A DNA stretch of 20,901 bases, taken from contig JBCBXA010000046.1 of the NCBI GenBank assembly GCA_039816825.1, forward strand, positions 1 through 20,901, read 5' to 3'. How positions within the stretch are numbered: position 1 is the first letter of the stretch; every line of letters starts with the position of its first letter. Both the position numbers and the translations under genes were made by a program. The notes beneath the pieces are model-generated. The model ran no database searches. It had not been told where the DNA came from and saw only the letters and a program-made list of their open reading frames with translations. The DNA is from JBCBXA01 sp039816825. GTDB lineage: Bacteria > Pseudomonadota > Alphaproteobacteria > Rhizobiales > Rhizobiaceae. Shown here in pieces: positions 1 through 6,869 of the stretch.

Positions 1-249
1 GGCGTCGATCAGCAGAATGGAGAATACGTCGGCCGCGTCCTCCTCTTGCCCAAGAACGGCGACGGACTGAACGTCAATCACCGCATGGGCGAGCTCGTGA
101 TAGAAGGTACCGATCACGTTCGACGCGACAAAGCTCTCCGGCGCGGACCATTCTTTGTCATCCGCGCCAGATGCCAGCCCCGGTGCGGCAAGTGTTATGC
201 CGCCAAAAGACAGGCTGGCCGCAAGCAGCCATCTTGGCAAGCTTGGCAC
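1..249 (-). CDS. DUF4344-type putative secreted metallopeptidase (N-terminal part, runs off the window)
   Basis: Only the first 83 codons are present; the gene continues past the left edge. The reading begins at a GTG whose first base is the last base of the upstream dehydrogenase stop (TAGTG), which suggests translational coupling. The first about 28 residues form a signal peptide (MPSLPRWLLAASLSFGG, then a small-residue cleavage region LASGA), so the product is probably exported to the periplasm. The visible mature part carries FYHELAHAVID, an HExxH zinc-protease motif, followed by VLGQEEDAADVFS, an acidic motif expected to supply another metal ligand. This combination is typical of the DUF4344 putative metallopeptidase family. 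Substrate unknown. The family call rests on the motif pair; the C-terminal part cannot be judged. Confidence 0.8.
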   Translation of the reverse strand, partial: MPSLPRWLLAASLSFGGITLAAPGLASGADDKEWSAPESFVASNVIGTFYHELAHAVIDVQSVAVLGQEEDAADVFSILLIDA

Positions 250-1361
250 TAATAGAGCACCACGCTGCGGATGCTCTCACCAGCGTGCATCAGGTCGAAG
301 CCCTTATTGATATCGTCCAGCCCCATGGTGTGGGTGATCATCGGGTCGATCTCAATCTTGCCATCCATGTACCAGTCAACGATCTGTGGCACATCGGTGC
401 GGCCACGGGCGCCGCCAAAGGCCGTACCGCGCCAGCTGCGGCCCGTGACGAGCTGGAACGGACTTGTGGCGATCTCCGCGCCGGCCGGAGCGACACCGAT
501 GATGATGCTCTCGCCCCACCCCTGATGCGCTGCCTCAAGCGCCGTGCGCATAACACCGACATTGCCGGTAGCATCGAATGTATAGTCAGCGCCGCCCTTG
601 GTGAGGTTCACCAGATATGGCACGAGATCTTCTTCCACTTCAGACGGGTTCACGAAGTCCGTCATGCCGAAGCGTTCCGCCATCTCCCTCTTGGATGGGT
701 TCAGATCAACGCCAACGATCTGGTCTGCACCCGCGAGCCGCAGTCCCTGAATGACATTGAGGCCAATGCCACCCAGGCCGAAAACGATGGCGCGGCTGCC
801 GATCTCCACTTTGGCCGTGTTGATGACCGCGCCAATGCCGGTGGTGACGCCGCAGCCGATGTAGCAAACCTTGTCGAAAGGGGCGTCTTCGCGAATCTTC
901 GCAAGCGCAATCTCCGGCGCCACCGTGAAGTTCGAGAATGTCGACGTGCCCATATAGTGGAGGATCTGCTCGCCATCCTCAGTGGTGAAGCGGCTGGTGC
1001 CATCGGGCATGACGCCCTGCCCCTGCGTGGAACGGATCGCCTGACACAGATTGGTTTTGGGGTTTAGGCAGTATTCGCACTGCCGACATTCCGGTGTGTA
1101 GAGCGGGATGACGTGATCGCCGGGCTTGAGCGTCGTCACATGCGGCCCGACCTCGCGTACGATGCCTGCGCCCTCATGGCCCAAAATGGCCGGGAACATA
1201 CCCTCCGGGTCCGCGCCCGAAAGCGTGAACTCGTCGGTGTGGCAGATGCCGGTGGCCATGATCTCCACCAGCACTTCGCCTTCCCGCGGCCCCTCCAGAT
1301 TGACGGTTGTGACCTCAAGCGGTTGGCCAGCGGCGGTGGCAACGGCGGCGCGTGTTTTCAT
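249..1361 (-). CDS. frmA: S-(hydroxymethyl)glutathione dehydrogenase / class III alcohol dehydrogenase
   Basis: Zinc-dependent, NAD-linked enzyme that oxidises S-hydroxymethylglutathione (the spontaneous formaldehyde-glutathione adduct) to S-formylglutathione; the family also reduces S-nitrosoglutathione. It is cytoplasmic. The 370-residue length is normal. Visible motifs: catalytic zinc ligands Cys40, His62 (in GHEGAG) and Cys170; structural zinc cysteines 92, 95, 98 and 106; Rossmann glycines GLGGIG at about 195-200, followed by VGVDLN with the acidic NAD-selecting residue. An Arg at about 110 matches the class III arginine that binds the glutathione carboxylate. The start was placed at MKTRAAV because GGGGAGGAG lies just before it; an in-frame upstream ATG at 1412 has no such support. 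It may be co-transcribed with the DUF2461 gene upstream (71-bp gap). Also called adhC in alphaproteobacteria. Confidence 0.95.
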   Translation of the reverse strand: MKTRAAVATAAGQPLEVTTVNLEGPREGEVLVEIMATGICHTDEFTLSGADPEGMFPAILGHEGAGIVREVGPHVTTLKPGDHVIPLYTPECRQCEYCLNPKTNLCQAIRSTQGQGVMPDGTSRFTTEDGEQILHYMGTSTFSNFTVAPEIALAKIREDAPFDKVCYIGCGVTTGIGAVINTAKVEIGSRAIVFGLGGIGLNVIQGLRLAGADQIVGVDLNPSKREMAERFGMTDFVNPSEVEEDLVPYLVNLTKGGADYTFDATGNVGVMRTALEAAHQGWGESIIIGVAPAGAEIATSPFQLVTGRSWRGTAFGGARGRTDVPQIVDWYMDGKIEIDPMITHTMGLDDINKGFDLMHAGESIRSVVLY

Positions 1362-1432
1362 GATCTCACTCCTCCCCAGGACTGGGATGGACGGTAGCGA
1401 GAGCCACACCACGCGGCAAGCCGTTGAACTCG

Positions 1433-2113
1433 CTAGAGATCGTGCAGAAAACCGTTGAGAAGGGCGAGGCTTGGAGCCAGTTCAGCCAAACGATCAATGC
1501 CACGGGAGCCTAGGAAATTGTCGATGGGATCGCGCTCTTCAATGGTGCGCATCACCACAGCCTTTCGCCGCTGGTGCGGCTCGTGACTTGGGATGATCTC
1601 AAGGCCGCGTGGCAGCCGCTTGAGCTCCGGCTCTGCAAACTGACAGCCAATCGCATGGCAGGCCTGCACCGCGCCATCAAACTGCTGACGCTTCGCTCCG
1701 TCTGCCAGGGCGGCGCGGAAAGCGGCGAGTTGGGCAGGCTGCATGGCCCACATTCCAGCGCCAAACCCAACACTGTCGGCATGGGCGACCAGGTGAATGG
1801 CTGGCGATGTCCCAGGCTTGGCACCCGTCCAGAAGATGAAATGAAGGTGGGATTTGAACGGCGTCTTGTCGGCTCCAAACCTTGTGTCCCGGTGCAACCG
1901 GCGGATGGTGCCATTCATCTTGGGCACGGCGGCGTGCGGCGGTGTCAGAGCCTCCATGATCGGAGCCGCTGACTGCACAAATGCAATCGCCGGCGCCATC
2001 ACATCCTGTTCGTAACGATCTCGATTGGCCTCGAACCAAGAGCGGTCATTGCTACGCGCGAGATCGGCCAGAAACTCAAAGGTCTGCGGCGTCAGCCCAT
2101 TTTGATTGGTCAT
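1433..2113 (-). CDS. DUF2461 family protein
   Basis: 226-residue cytoplasmic protein of unknown biochemical role. It has the recognisable DUF2461 pattern: LTPQTFEFLADLARSNDRSW near the N-terminus (start of the family's FL..L..NN...WF..N...Y signature), then RLHRDTRFGADKTPFKSHL (about residues 70-90), HLVAHADSVGFGAGMW (the family's gly-rich strand) and LKRLPRGL. Its ATG overlaps the TGA of the upstream TetR gene by four bases (ATGA), so the two are translationally coupled and probably one transcript. That pairing suggests the protein belongs to whatever stress response the TetR regulator controls, but no reaction can be assigned. An upstream in-frame start at 2221 would lie inside the TetR gene and is unlikely. 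Confidence 0.85.
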   Translation of the reverse strand: MTNQNGLTPQTFEFLADLARSNDRSWFEANRDRYEQDVMAPAIAFVQSAAPIMEALTPPHAAVPKMNGTIRRLHRDTRFGADKTPFKSHLHFIFWTGAKPGTSPAIHLVAHADSVGFGAGMWAMQPAQLAAFRAALADGAKRQQFDGAVQACHAIGCQFAEPELKRLPRGLEIIPSHEPHQRRKAVVMRTIEERDPIDNFLGSRGIDRLAELAPSLALLNGFLHDL

Positions 2114-2727
2114 GATTTGGGTTCCTCTGTTGGAGCGCTCGGAGCCGCCGATTCCAGGAGATGGTGAAACGCTTGCCGCGCAGCTGAAAGGACACGCTCT
2201 CGCGTTGGGTGGTCTGCGCATGCCGTTGCGGTGGCCACCGCGCCTGATGCGAGAACCAGTGCCGCGTCTATGGAGAAGGCGTGCTCGTCCGCGAGGTGCG
2301 GCTGCCCCCGCCTCATCTCTTCTGCCACTGCCGTCCAGCCGGTCTGAAACCCGCTTCGAACCGCTTCTCCTTCGCGCGTCGCATCGCCCGTGAGCGAGGC
2401 GAGCGTGCAGCCGGTGAAGATGGTTTCGAGATTGGCGGGGTCGAGATAGCCGTCAAAAATCTCCAGCATCTGCTGCCAAAGCGTGGCCGCATCGGGCCCG
2501 TCACGCCGCTCAAGCATGCGGCGGATCGGATGTTCGTGCTCAGCCACCTGGGCAAACAGCTCCGCCTTGGATTTGAAGTGCGCGTAGAACGCGCCGCGCG
2601 TGAGCCCCGCCTCTTCCATGACGCCATCAATGTTCACGGCGTAATAGCCTTCGCCGCGAAAGCGGCGGGCCGCGCCCTCAATGACGCGCTGGCGGATTTT
2701 CGCTTTGTTTTCGGCTGTCAGTCTCAT
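2110..2727 (-). CDS. TetR/AcrR family transcriptional regulator
   Basis: 205-residue DNA-binding repressor of typical TetR length. The N-terminal helix-turn-helix spans about residues 10-55, with FRGEGYYAVNIDGVMEEAGLT followed by the hallmark RGAFYAHFKSKAELFAQV. The C-terminal ligand domain is mostly helical, with GCTLASLTGD and an Ala/Val-rich final helix, resembling the C-terminal half seen in NemR/AcrR-like regulators of electrophile or aldehyde response. It is divergent from a TfoX-like/MAPEG pair; an inverted repeat (2741-2756) lies 13 bases before its start codon, so autoregulation and control of the divergent genes are likely. It overlaps the DUF2461 gene by four bases. The inducer is unknown; the nearby formaldehyde dehydrogenase makes an aldehyde or other electrophile a reasonable guess only. 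Confidence 0.92.
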   Translation of the reverse strand: MRLTAENKAKIRQRVIEGAARRFRGEGYYAVNIDGVMEEAGLTRGAFYAHFKSKAELFAQVAEHEHPIRRMLERRDGPDAATLWQQMLEIFDGYLDPANLETIFTGCTLASLTGDATREGEAVRSGFQTGWTAVAEEMRRGQPHLADEHAFSIDAALVLASGAVATATACADHPTRERVLSAARQAFHHLLESAAPSAPTEEPKS

Positions 2728-2740
2728 GGTGATCCTAATG

Positions 2741-2756
2741 TATGTTGACTAACATA
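2741..2756. promoter_or_regulatory. Candidate TetR operator (inverted repeat)
   Basis: TATGTT-GACT-AACATA is a perfect 6-bp inverted repeat with a 4-bp centre, and symmetry continues partly outwards (AT at 2738-2739 against AT at 2758-2759). It lies in the 79-bp gap between the divergent tetR (starts 2727) and the TfoX-like gene (starts 2807), the usual place and size for an autoregulatory TetR-family site. The AT-rich run TATATAAATT beside it could provide a -10 element. Binding is inferred from position and symmetry only. Confidence 0.6.
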
Positions 2757-2806
2757 TATAAATTCCCTACGCCTTGCGCAACAGGGAAAGCCGCTTGGAG
2801 GCAAAG

Positions 2807-3163
2807 ATGGCTGACGACACGGAGCCGGCGCGACTGGCATGGGAGCGGTTGGCGGATGAGCTGGATGCTGAGGAAAGTGATGTCGCGCGCGGCAGAATGA
2901 TGAGCGCAGACGCACTGACGGCAGGCGGCAAAGTGTTCTGTTTTTACTCCACCAAGGGAGGCGCCATCGGCCTGGGCGCGCGGCTGGGGCGCGACTACCC
3001 GTTTGAGGGCTTGGAGCTGTCAGAGTGGCAGCATCTTGCGCCATTCAAGACCCGTCCGCCCATGCGCGACTGGATTGTGACCACCCATGCGGATGTTGAC
3101 CGCTGGCCGGTCATCGCCTTGGAAGCCCTGCGCATCAACCGGCTGGCACGGAAGACGTCATGA
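2807..3163 (+). CDS. TfoX N-terminal-like / YjbR-like small protein
   Basis: 118-residue soluble protein. The start was chosen at MADDTEP because GGAGGCAAAG precedes it; an in-frame codon at 2774 lacks a ribosome site. The pattern GRMMSADALTAGGKVFCFY, then GLGARLGRDYPFEGLELSEW and MRDWIVTTHADVDRWPVIAL resembles small single-domain proteins related to the TfoX/Sxy N-terminal domain (GxMMG...GGKxFA..., ...PF......REWV.V...W). It does not look like a full competence regulator. Function unknown. It is the first gene rightward from the TetR operator region and is followed 29 bp later by the MAPEG gene, so the two probably form an operon under the same repressor. The family assignment is from remembered pattern, not a search. 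Confidence 0.75.
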   Translation: MADDTEPARLAWERLADELDAEESDVARGRMMSADALTAGGKVFCFYSTKGGAIGLGARLGRDYPFEGLELSEWQHLAPFKTRPPMRDWIVTTHADVDRWPVIALEALRINRLARKTS

Positions 3164-3192
3164 TCAATTTCACGAGCTAAGAGAGGGAACCC

Positions 3193-3582
3193 ATGCTCAC
3201 CATTTCACCCATTTACGTCGCGGCCATCGCCATATTGATGGCCGTGCTCTCCACCCGCGTGGGCATTTTGCGCGGCAAGCACAATGTGGCGCTCGGCGAT
3301 GGCGGCAATGCGGAGCTTGCCCTCGGCATTCGCCGCTTTGGCAATCTGTCGGAATATGCGGCCATGGCCGCGCTGCTGCTGGTTATGATGGAGCTTGTCG
3401 GCGTGGCTCCGTACTGGTTGCACGCCTATGGCATCACGCTGGTGGCACTGCGCCTCATCCACCCGATCATTCTGTTCGACAGCATGGACGCCCCACTGTG
3501 GAAGAAGGGCGGGCGCTTTGTGGCAGCGGCGGGCACAGCGGCTTTGATGATGGCCGGCGGAATAGCCATCGCCCTCGCCTGA
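3193..3582 (+). CDS. MAPEG family membrane protein
   Basis: 129-residue inner-membrane protein with four hydrophobic segments at about residues 4-22, 52-72, 75-92 and 108-128. The stretch GDGGNAELALGIRRFGNLSE followed by YAAMAALLLVMMELVG is the MAPEG signature (the R..N..E motif with flanking helices); eukaryotic relatives use glutathione as substrate or cofactor. Bacterial members of this short class are mostly uncharacterised, though some have glutathione transferase activity. GAGAGGG lies just upstream of the ATG. It is the second gene of a pair under the TetR operator region, and it ends at a strong bidirectional terminator shared with rpsD. Glutathione use would fit the nearby class III dehydrogenase, but that is inference. 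Confidence 0.88.
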   Translation: MLTISPIYVAAIAILMAVLSTRVGILRGKHNVALGDGGNAELALGIRRFGNLSEYAAMAALLLVMMELVGVAPYWLHAYGITLVALRLIHPIILFDSMDAPLWKKGGRFVAAAGTAALMMAGGIAIALA

Positions 3583-3601
3583 CGACAAGCCCTAGCCCAT
3601 G

Positions 3602-3638
3602 AAAAAGCCGCCAGAACAGAGCGTTCCGGCGGCTTTTT
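3602..3638. terminator. Bidirectional intrinsic terminator between MAPEG gene and rpsD
   Basis: AAAAAGCCGCC-A-GAAC, loop AGAGC, GTTC-C-GGCGGCTTTTT: a 15-bp stem with one A/C mismatch, with A5 at the left and T5 at the right, so it has a U-tract in either direction. It lies between the convergent MAPEG gene (ends 3582) and rpsD (ends 3692). Confidence 0.93.
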
Positions 3639-3691
3639 GAATTAGTCTTTCAACAGGCTCTCAAGCGGCGAAGAGAGCCCGACCAACAAAA

Positions 3692-4309
3692 CTACCGCGA
3701 GTAAAATTCGACCACGAGGTTTGGTTCCATCACCACTGGATATGGCACGTCGGCCAGGCCTGGAACGGTCTTAATGGAAGCGGACATCTTCTTGTGGTCG
3801 ACGTCCAGATAGTCGGGCACATCACGCTCGGCGAGGCTGATGGCCTCGAGCACGATCACCAGATCGCGGGACTTCTCTTTCACTTCCACCACATCGCCGG
3901 GCTTCAGGCGGTAGGATGGAATGTTGGTTTTCACACCGTTCACCAGCACATGGCCATGGTTGATGAACTGGCGGGCGGCGAACACGGTCGGCACGAACTT
4001 GGCGCGGTACACCACGGCGTCGAGGCGGCGCTCCAGCAGGCCGATCAGGTTCTCAGAGGTATCGCCCTTGATGCGGCTGGCTTCGGCGTAGATCTTGCGG
4101 AAGCCTTTTTCCGAAATGTTGCCGTAGTAGCCCTTGAGCTTCTGCTTGGCGCGCAGCTGCAGGCCAAAGTCCGACATTTTGGATTTGCGGCGCTGGCCGT
4201 GCTGGCCGGGGCCATACTCGCGATTGTTCACCGGGGACTTCGGACGACCCCAGATGTTTTCGCCCATGCGGCGATCAATTTTGTATTTCTGTGGATGGCG
4301 CTTGCTCAT
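3692..4309 (-). CDS. rpsD: 30S ribosomal protein S4
   Basis: Primary 16S rRNA-binding protein that nucleates assembly of the 30S body. The 205-residue length is the standard bacterial one. The N-terminus MSKRHPQKYKIDRRMGENIW, then RREYGPGQHGQ-like and KQKLKGYYGN segments, is the alphaproteobacterial form lacking the four-cysteine zinc ribbon. The S4 RNA-binding domain follows (about residues 95-160: RLDAVVYRAKF...ARQFINHGHVLVNG...IPSYRLKPGD) and the terminus is VEFYSR. The start was set at MSKRHPQ because GGAGAATGTG precedes it; the longer in-frame opening to 4441 is unrelated leader. As usual in alphaproteobacteria the gene stands alone rather than in the alpha operon. The roughly 195-bp upstream stretch (4310-4503) presumably holds its promoter, but no convincing -35/-10 pair was picked. 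Confidence 0.97.
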   Translation of the reverse strand: MSKRHPQKYKIDRRMGENIWGRPKSPVNNREYGPGQHGQRRKSKMSDFGLQLRAKQKLKGYYGNISEKGFRKIYAEASRIKGDTSENLIGLLERRLDAVVYRAKFVPTVFAARQFINHGHVLVNGVKTNIPSYRLKPGDVVEVKEKSRDLVIVLEAISLAERDVPDYLDVDHKKMSASIKTVPGLADVPYPVVMEPNLVVEFYSR

Positions 4310-4503
4310 CACATTCTCCAAACAAACAGCCCGCCCCCGCCGCGTGTGGCAAAGGCCGACCAACCAAATGGAAATGCACCCTCCTTTGGCAGCTATCGCC
4401 ACCTGACAGACCAACTCACGCACGCTTTGTGAAATGGTCACGGGATACGGCTCGGGCGGTTAGGCCGGAGCTGGGCGGTGGATAAGGGGGAATGGGAGTT
4501 GGG

Positions 4504-5574
4504 TCAAGGGGATGATACTAACCGAAGTTTCGGAGGGTCTCCTGCCACTTCCAAATCCGGTCGGCGTTGTTGCCCGAAGATCAATTTCACAATTTCAACC
4601 TCGGGAATGTCTAACTCTTGAGCAATATGTGAAATCCACACTCCCTCACCGCTCAAAGAACTCATTACTTTTTTCCAAACCTGCGAATTTTCTCGTTTCA
4701 TGGAATTGGGTTCGCTTTTCCGCCAACCGCGGACCGATATCTCTTTAAACATCGTTTCATACTGATACTTTGAGATCATCTGGAGCCGGTATGCTCTGAA
4801 TATCGCTGCTGCCAGCGACACACCCCATCTCTGCTTGAGATCCATCATCTCGGAAATATTTGAAATGCGACCAGCTGTCAGAAACTCTTCTTTTGGCATC
4901 AAGAAATTAGAAGCAAACGCATCCGCATCTTTCTCCACGTCATTTCCAGAAAGAGCTGAGCGTTGATGCAAAACCAAATGCCCTAGCTCATGGGCCGCAT
5001 CGAAGCGGCTGCGTTCTGACGATTTCTGATTGTTCAGAAAAACACACGGCAACTTCCCTCTCCAGATAGAGTACGCATCGACCGCCAAATTCTCTTCAGA
5101 AAGGGAAAAAACACGCACTCCATGAAGCTCTAGCAGGTGAACCACATTCTTGATGGGGCGAAACCCCAGAGACCAATAAGTTCGTAATTCGATTGCTGCC
5201 GCTTCGGGATCAAGTTCGCTCAGATCAGGAACGTCAATATCTGGTAGGTCAAAGCGCTCCTCCACCCAATCGATCAATTCGTAAGCAAACGCGCCTGCTG
5301 CCACGGCCGCGTCCCTTTGCTTAGCTGTTCGACGAGAAAGACTTCTGAAACTAACTCCCGATACGTCTGGAATGTTTGGTTCGTCGCGAAAGAAAAAACC
5401 GCGTGGAAACTCTAAAAATTTCGCTAGCCTATCTACGGTTGCATCGGCAGGCTGGTATTCGCCCGCTTCGTAACCAGACACAGCCCTAGCCTCCACTGAA
5501 ATCGCTTCACCAAGCTGCTTTTTCGTTAGATGTCGACGCTGTCTGGCGATACGCAGCCTATTTCCTACAAACAT
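4504..5574 (-). CDS. XRE-family regulator fused to ImmA/IrrE metallopeptidase domain
   Basis: About 356 residues in two parts. Residues 5-60 form a Cro/C1-type helix-turn-helix (LRIARQRRHLTKKQLGEAIS, then VSGYEAGEYQPADATVDRLA). Residues about 150-235 are an ImmA/IrrE (COG2856) Zn-peptidase: FDAAHELGHLVLH gives HExxH, EKDADAFASNFLMP gives the downstream acidic ligand. A further roughly 100-residue tail (KEISVRGWRKSEP, then HIAQELDIPEVEIVKLIFG) is typical of long members. In this family the peptidase usually acts on the paired repressor or a neighbour and controls mobile or stress genes. The start is either ATG at 5574 or GTG at 5577 (GTGATG), the latter sharing its G with the upstream stop, so translation is coupled. 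The region is visibly AT-richer than its flanks, suggesting horizontal transfer. It could be a toxin-antitoxin or defence regulator; the target is unknown. Confidence 0.9.
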   Translation of the reverse strand: MFVGNRLRIARQRRHLTKKQLGEAISVEARAVSGYEAGEYQPADATVDRLAKFLEFPRGFFFRDEPNIPDVSGVSFRSLSRRTAKQRDAAVAAGAFAYELIDWVEERFDLPDIDVPDLSELDPEAAAIELRTYWSLGFRPIKNVVHLLELHGVRVFSLSEENLAVDAYSIWRGKLPCVFLNNQKSSERSRFDAAHELGHLVLHQRSALSGNDVEKDADAFASNFLMPKEEFLTAGRISNISEMMDLKQRWGVSLAAAIFRAYRLQMISKYQYETMFKEISVRGWRKSEPNSMKRENSQVWKKVMSSLSGEGVWISHIAQELDIPEVEIVKLIFGQQRRPDLEVAGDPPKLRLVSSP

Positions 5575-5576
5575 CA

Positions 5577-5855
5577 CTAACCTGACTTTTTCCGACGAAC
5601 TGGCACATCAATATCCTCACTCTCAAGACCCTTTTCAGGATCAAGAGAGGGTTTAGGCAGACGTATAAGAAGCCGCTGTGTCCACGCCACGATGTGCTTG
5701 CCTTCGTAATTTTCGGGGAGTGAGAGCTCACCAATCACGAGATCATCGGTAATTCGTATCACAAAAACGTACGTCGGAAACCGAAGTATCGGAGCGAGCT
5801 CTCTCGCAGCTTCGCTGAACGTCTCTGGAAACAAGTCGTTCTCCATACGGTTCAT
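5577..5855 (-). CDS. Conserved-looking small partner of XRE/ImmA-IrrE (probably C-terminal half of a split gene)
   Basis: 92 residues if translation begins at ATG 5855 (MNRMENDLF). The core FPTYVFVIRITDDLVIGELS, then LPENYEGKHIVAWTQRLLIR, reads like a well-formed alternating strand domain, followed by a charged tail ending in VRRKKSG. Its stop TAG touches the GTG/ATG start of the XRE-peptidase gene, so they form one transcript. It overlaps the 131-residue frame upstream by 113 bases in the +1 frame. The overlapped tail of that frame looks like non-coding shadow, whereas this frame looks real. The simplest reading is one protein of about 190 residues broken by a frameshift, or two coupled genes with internal initiation. 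The function is not recognised. Confidence 0.6.
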   Translation of the reverse strand: MNRMENDLFPETFSEAARELAPILRFPTYVFVIRITDDLVIGELSLPENYEGKHIVAWTQRLLIRLPKPSLDPEKGLESEDIDVPVRRKKSG

Positions 5856-6138
5856 AGCTATCGCCGGTGGCCACGACGATATTGAGCTTCTGGGTTTCTG
5901 ACGTCACCAAAGAGTAATTGCCGGGGTCACTCTTTTTCCAACCCCGGGGCAGCAACTCATCTCGCAGTGTGCGCAGAACGTACCTCCAAGCCTCGGTGCC
6001 TGGTATGAAAGGTGCGTCGTTGTCCGTACACAAATCGCGTCCCGCTTTACCAGCGGCAAGAGCCCTCTGAAGCGCTTGGATTGGGATTCCCAAGTCCGTG
6101 AGAATGCGCAGCACTTCCTCTTCGTCCGATATCAACAT
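5743..6138 (-). CDS. First gene of the XRE/ImmA-IrrE cassette (probably N-terminal half of a split gene)
   Basis: 131 residues from ATG 6138, with GGAAGAG six bases upstream. The first about 92 residues look real: an acidic helical start (ISDEEEVLRILTDLGIPIQ), a middle AWRYVLRTLRDELLPRGWKK, then DPGNYSLV and LNIVVATGD. After VATGD the reading turns into arginine/serine-rich sequence (SRDVQRSCERARSDTSVSD) that is the shadow of the well-formed +1 frame encoding the 92-residue product downstream. This suggests an indel near 5855-5870, or a small deletion of a linker. I recall, without being able to check, proteins of about 200 residues joining both halves beside XRE/ImmA-IrrE genes. A putative promoter and operator precede it. 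Function unknown; soluble. Confidence 0.6.
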   Translation of the reverse strand: MLISDEEEVLRILTDLGIPIQALQRALAAGKAGRDLCTDNDAPFIPGTEAWRYVLRTLRDELLPRGWKKSDPGNYSLVTSETQKLNIVVATGDSYEPYGERLVSRDVQRSCERARSDTSVSDVRFCDTNYR

Positions 6139-6151
6139 CGAGTTCTCTTCC

Positions 6152-6169
6152 GTTTTGTTTCCGCAAAAC
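6152..6169 (-). promoter_or_regulatory. Candidate autoregulatory operator of the XRE cassette
   Basis: GTTTTG-TTTCCG-CAAAAC is a perfect 6-bp inverted repeat with a 6-bp spacer, directly upstream of the ribosome site of the first cassette gene (start 6138). Size and symmetry fit a Cro/C1-type dimer site. Its position between promoter and start would allow repression by the regulator encoded at the end of the operon. Inferred only. Confidence 0.45.
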
Positions 6170-6171
6170 CG

Positions 6172-6199
6172 GGTTTACATGCGAAAAAAATGAAGTCAA
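6172..6199 (-). promoter_or_regulatory. Weak candidate promoter of the XRE cassette
   Basis: Reading leftward, TTGACT (6199-6194) is followed after 16 bases by TAAACC (6177-6172). The -35 box is close to consensus, the -10 box is poor. The adjacent inverted repeat at 6152-6169 would then cover the start point of transcription. Confidence 0.35.
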
Positions 6200-6779
6200 G
6201 ATGTTCACCTCGAAGCTTGTAAGTTTTCAACATGCCCCCTCACTCACGCGGAAAACTATTGTTGAACTCCCCCATGAACTGAACCGCAGGCTTGCGCAGC
6301 TTGGGGCGTGGGGCGGTGCCTGCTTCTGGCGATTGCGCAATCGGCGGAACCGGGAGGCCTTCGACCTGTCACCCACCCTCTTTTGGATATGGGCGTACGA
6401 CGGCGTGCCTGTCACGGCAGATGACCCGGCCAAGCGCGGGCGCGCCGGCCAAAAGCGGCAGGTGGCTTCGCAGAAGGCACCGAGAGCGCCGCTCTATACG
6501 CAACGCAAAACTTTAGGTCCCTCTCGCTCCCTTTGCTTTGCAAAAAGGAATGGCGCTGGCTCTTCTTCGCCGCGAGGCGGCTCGGAAGGAGCGTGACCAA
6601 TGGGCAGTGTTCGACCGCCGGGCACCCATGGTGCCTAAAGGCCAAAAATCACCGAGCGGGAGCCCATAGGCAATCGCACAACGACCTAGCTGAGATTGCC
6701 CAAGGGCTTTCGCGTTCAGACTTTGCAAAACCCAGCGCTGAGGGCGTGTGGGAACACAGTATGGCGTCCATACCCAATT

Positions 6780-6813
6780 CGTCATCCCGGCACTCGTTGC
6801 CGGGATCCATGCC
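6780..6813 (+). repeat. Palindromic intergenic repeat, copy 1
   Basis: A 34-base element beginning CGTCATCCCGG and ending CCGGGATCCATGCC. It folds into ATCCCGGCA / TGCCGGGAT with a five-base loop. The second copy lies inverted at 6870-6903. The ends match the GTCATCCCGG...CCGGGATCCA palindromes widespread between genes of alphaproteobacteria. Confidence 0.85.
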
Positions 6814-6869
6814 TTTGGGGGTCGGGTTGGCGCGTAGCCGACGGCTTCGGGCGCGAGGTAGCCGGAAGT

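Noticed and set aside
171..1067. 298-codon open frame antisense to the formaldehyde dehydrogenase
   Set aside because: Shadow of a clear zinc dehydrogenase; His/Ala/Asp-rich composition typical of antisense frames.
3794..4432. 212-codon frame antisense to rpsD
   Set aside because: Shadow of ribosomal protein S4.
3692..4441. Longer 249-residue start for S4
   Set aside because: The extra 44 residues are unlike any S4; the standard start at 4309 has a good ribosome site and gives 205 residues.
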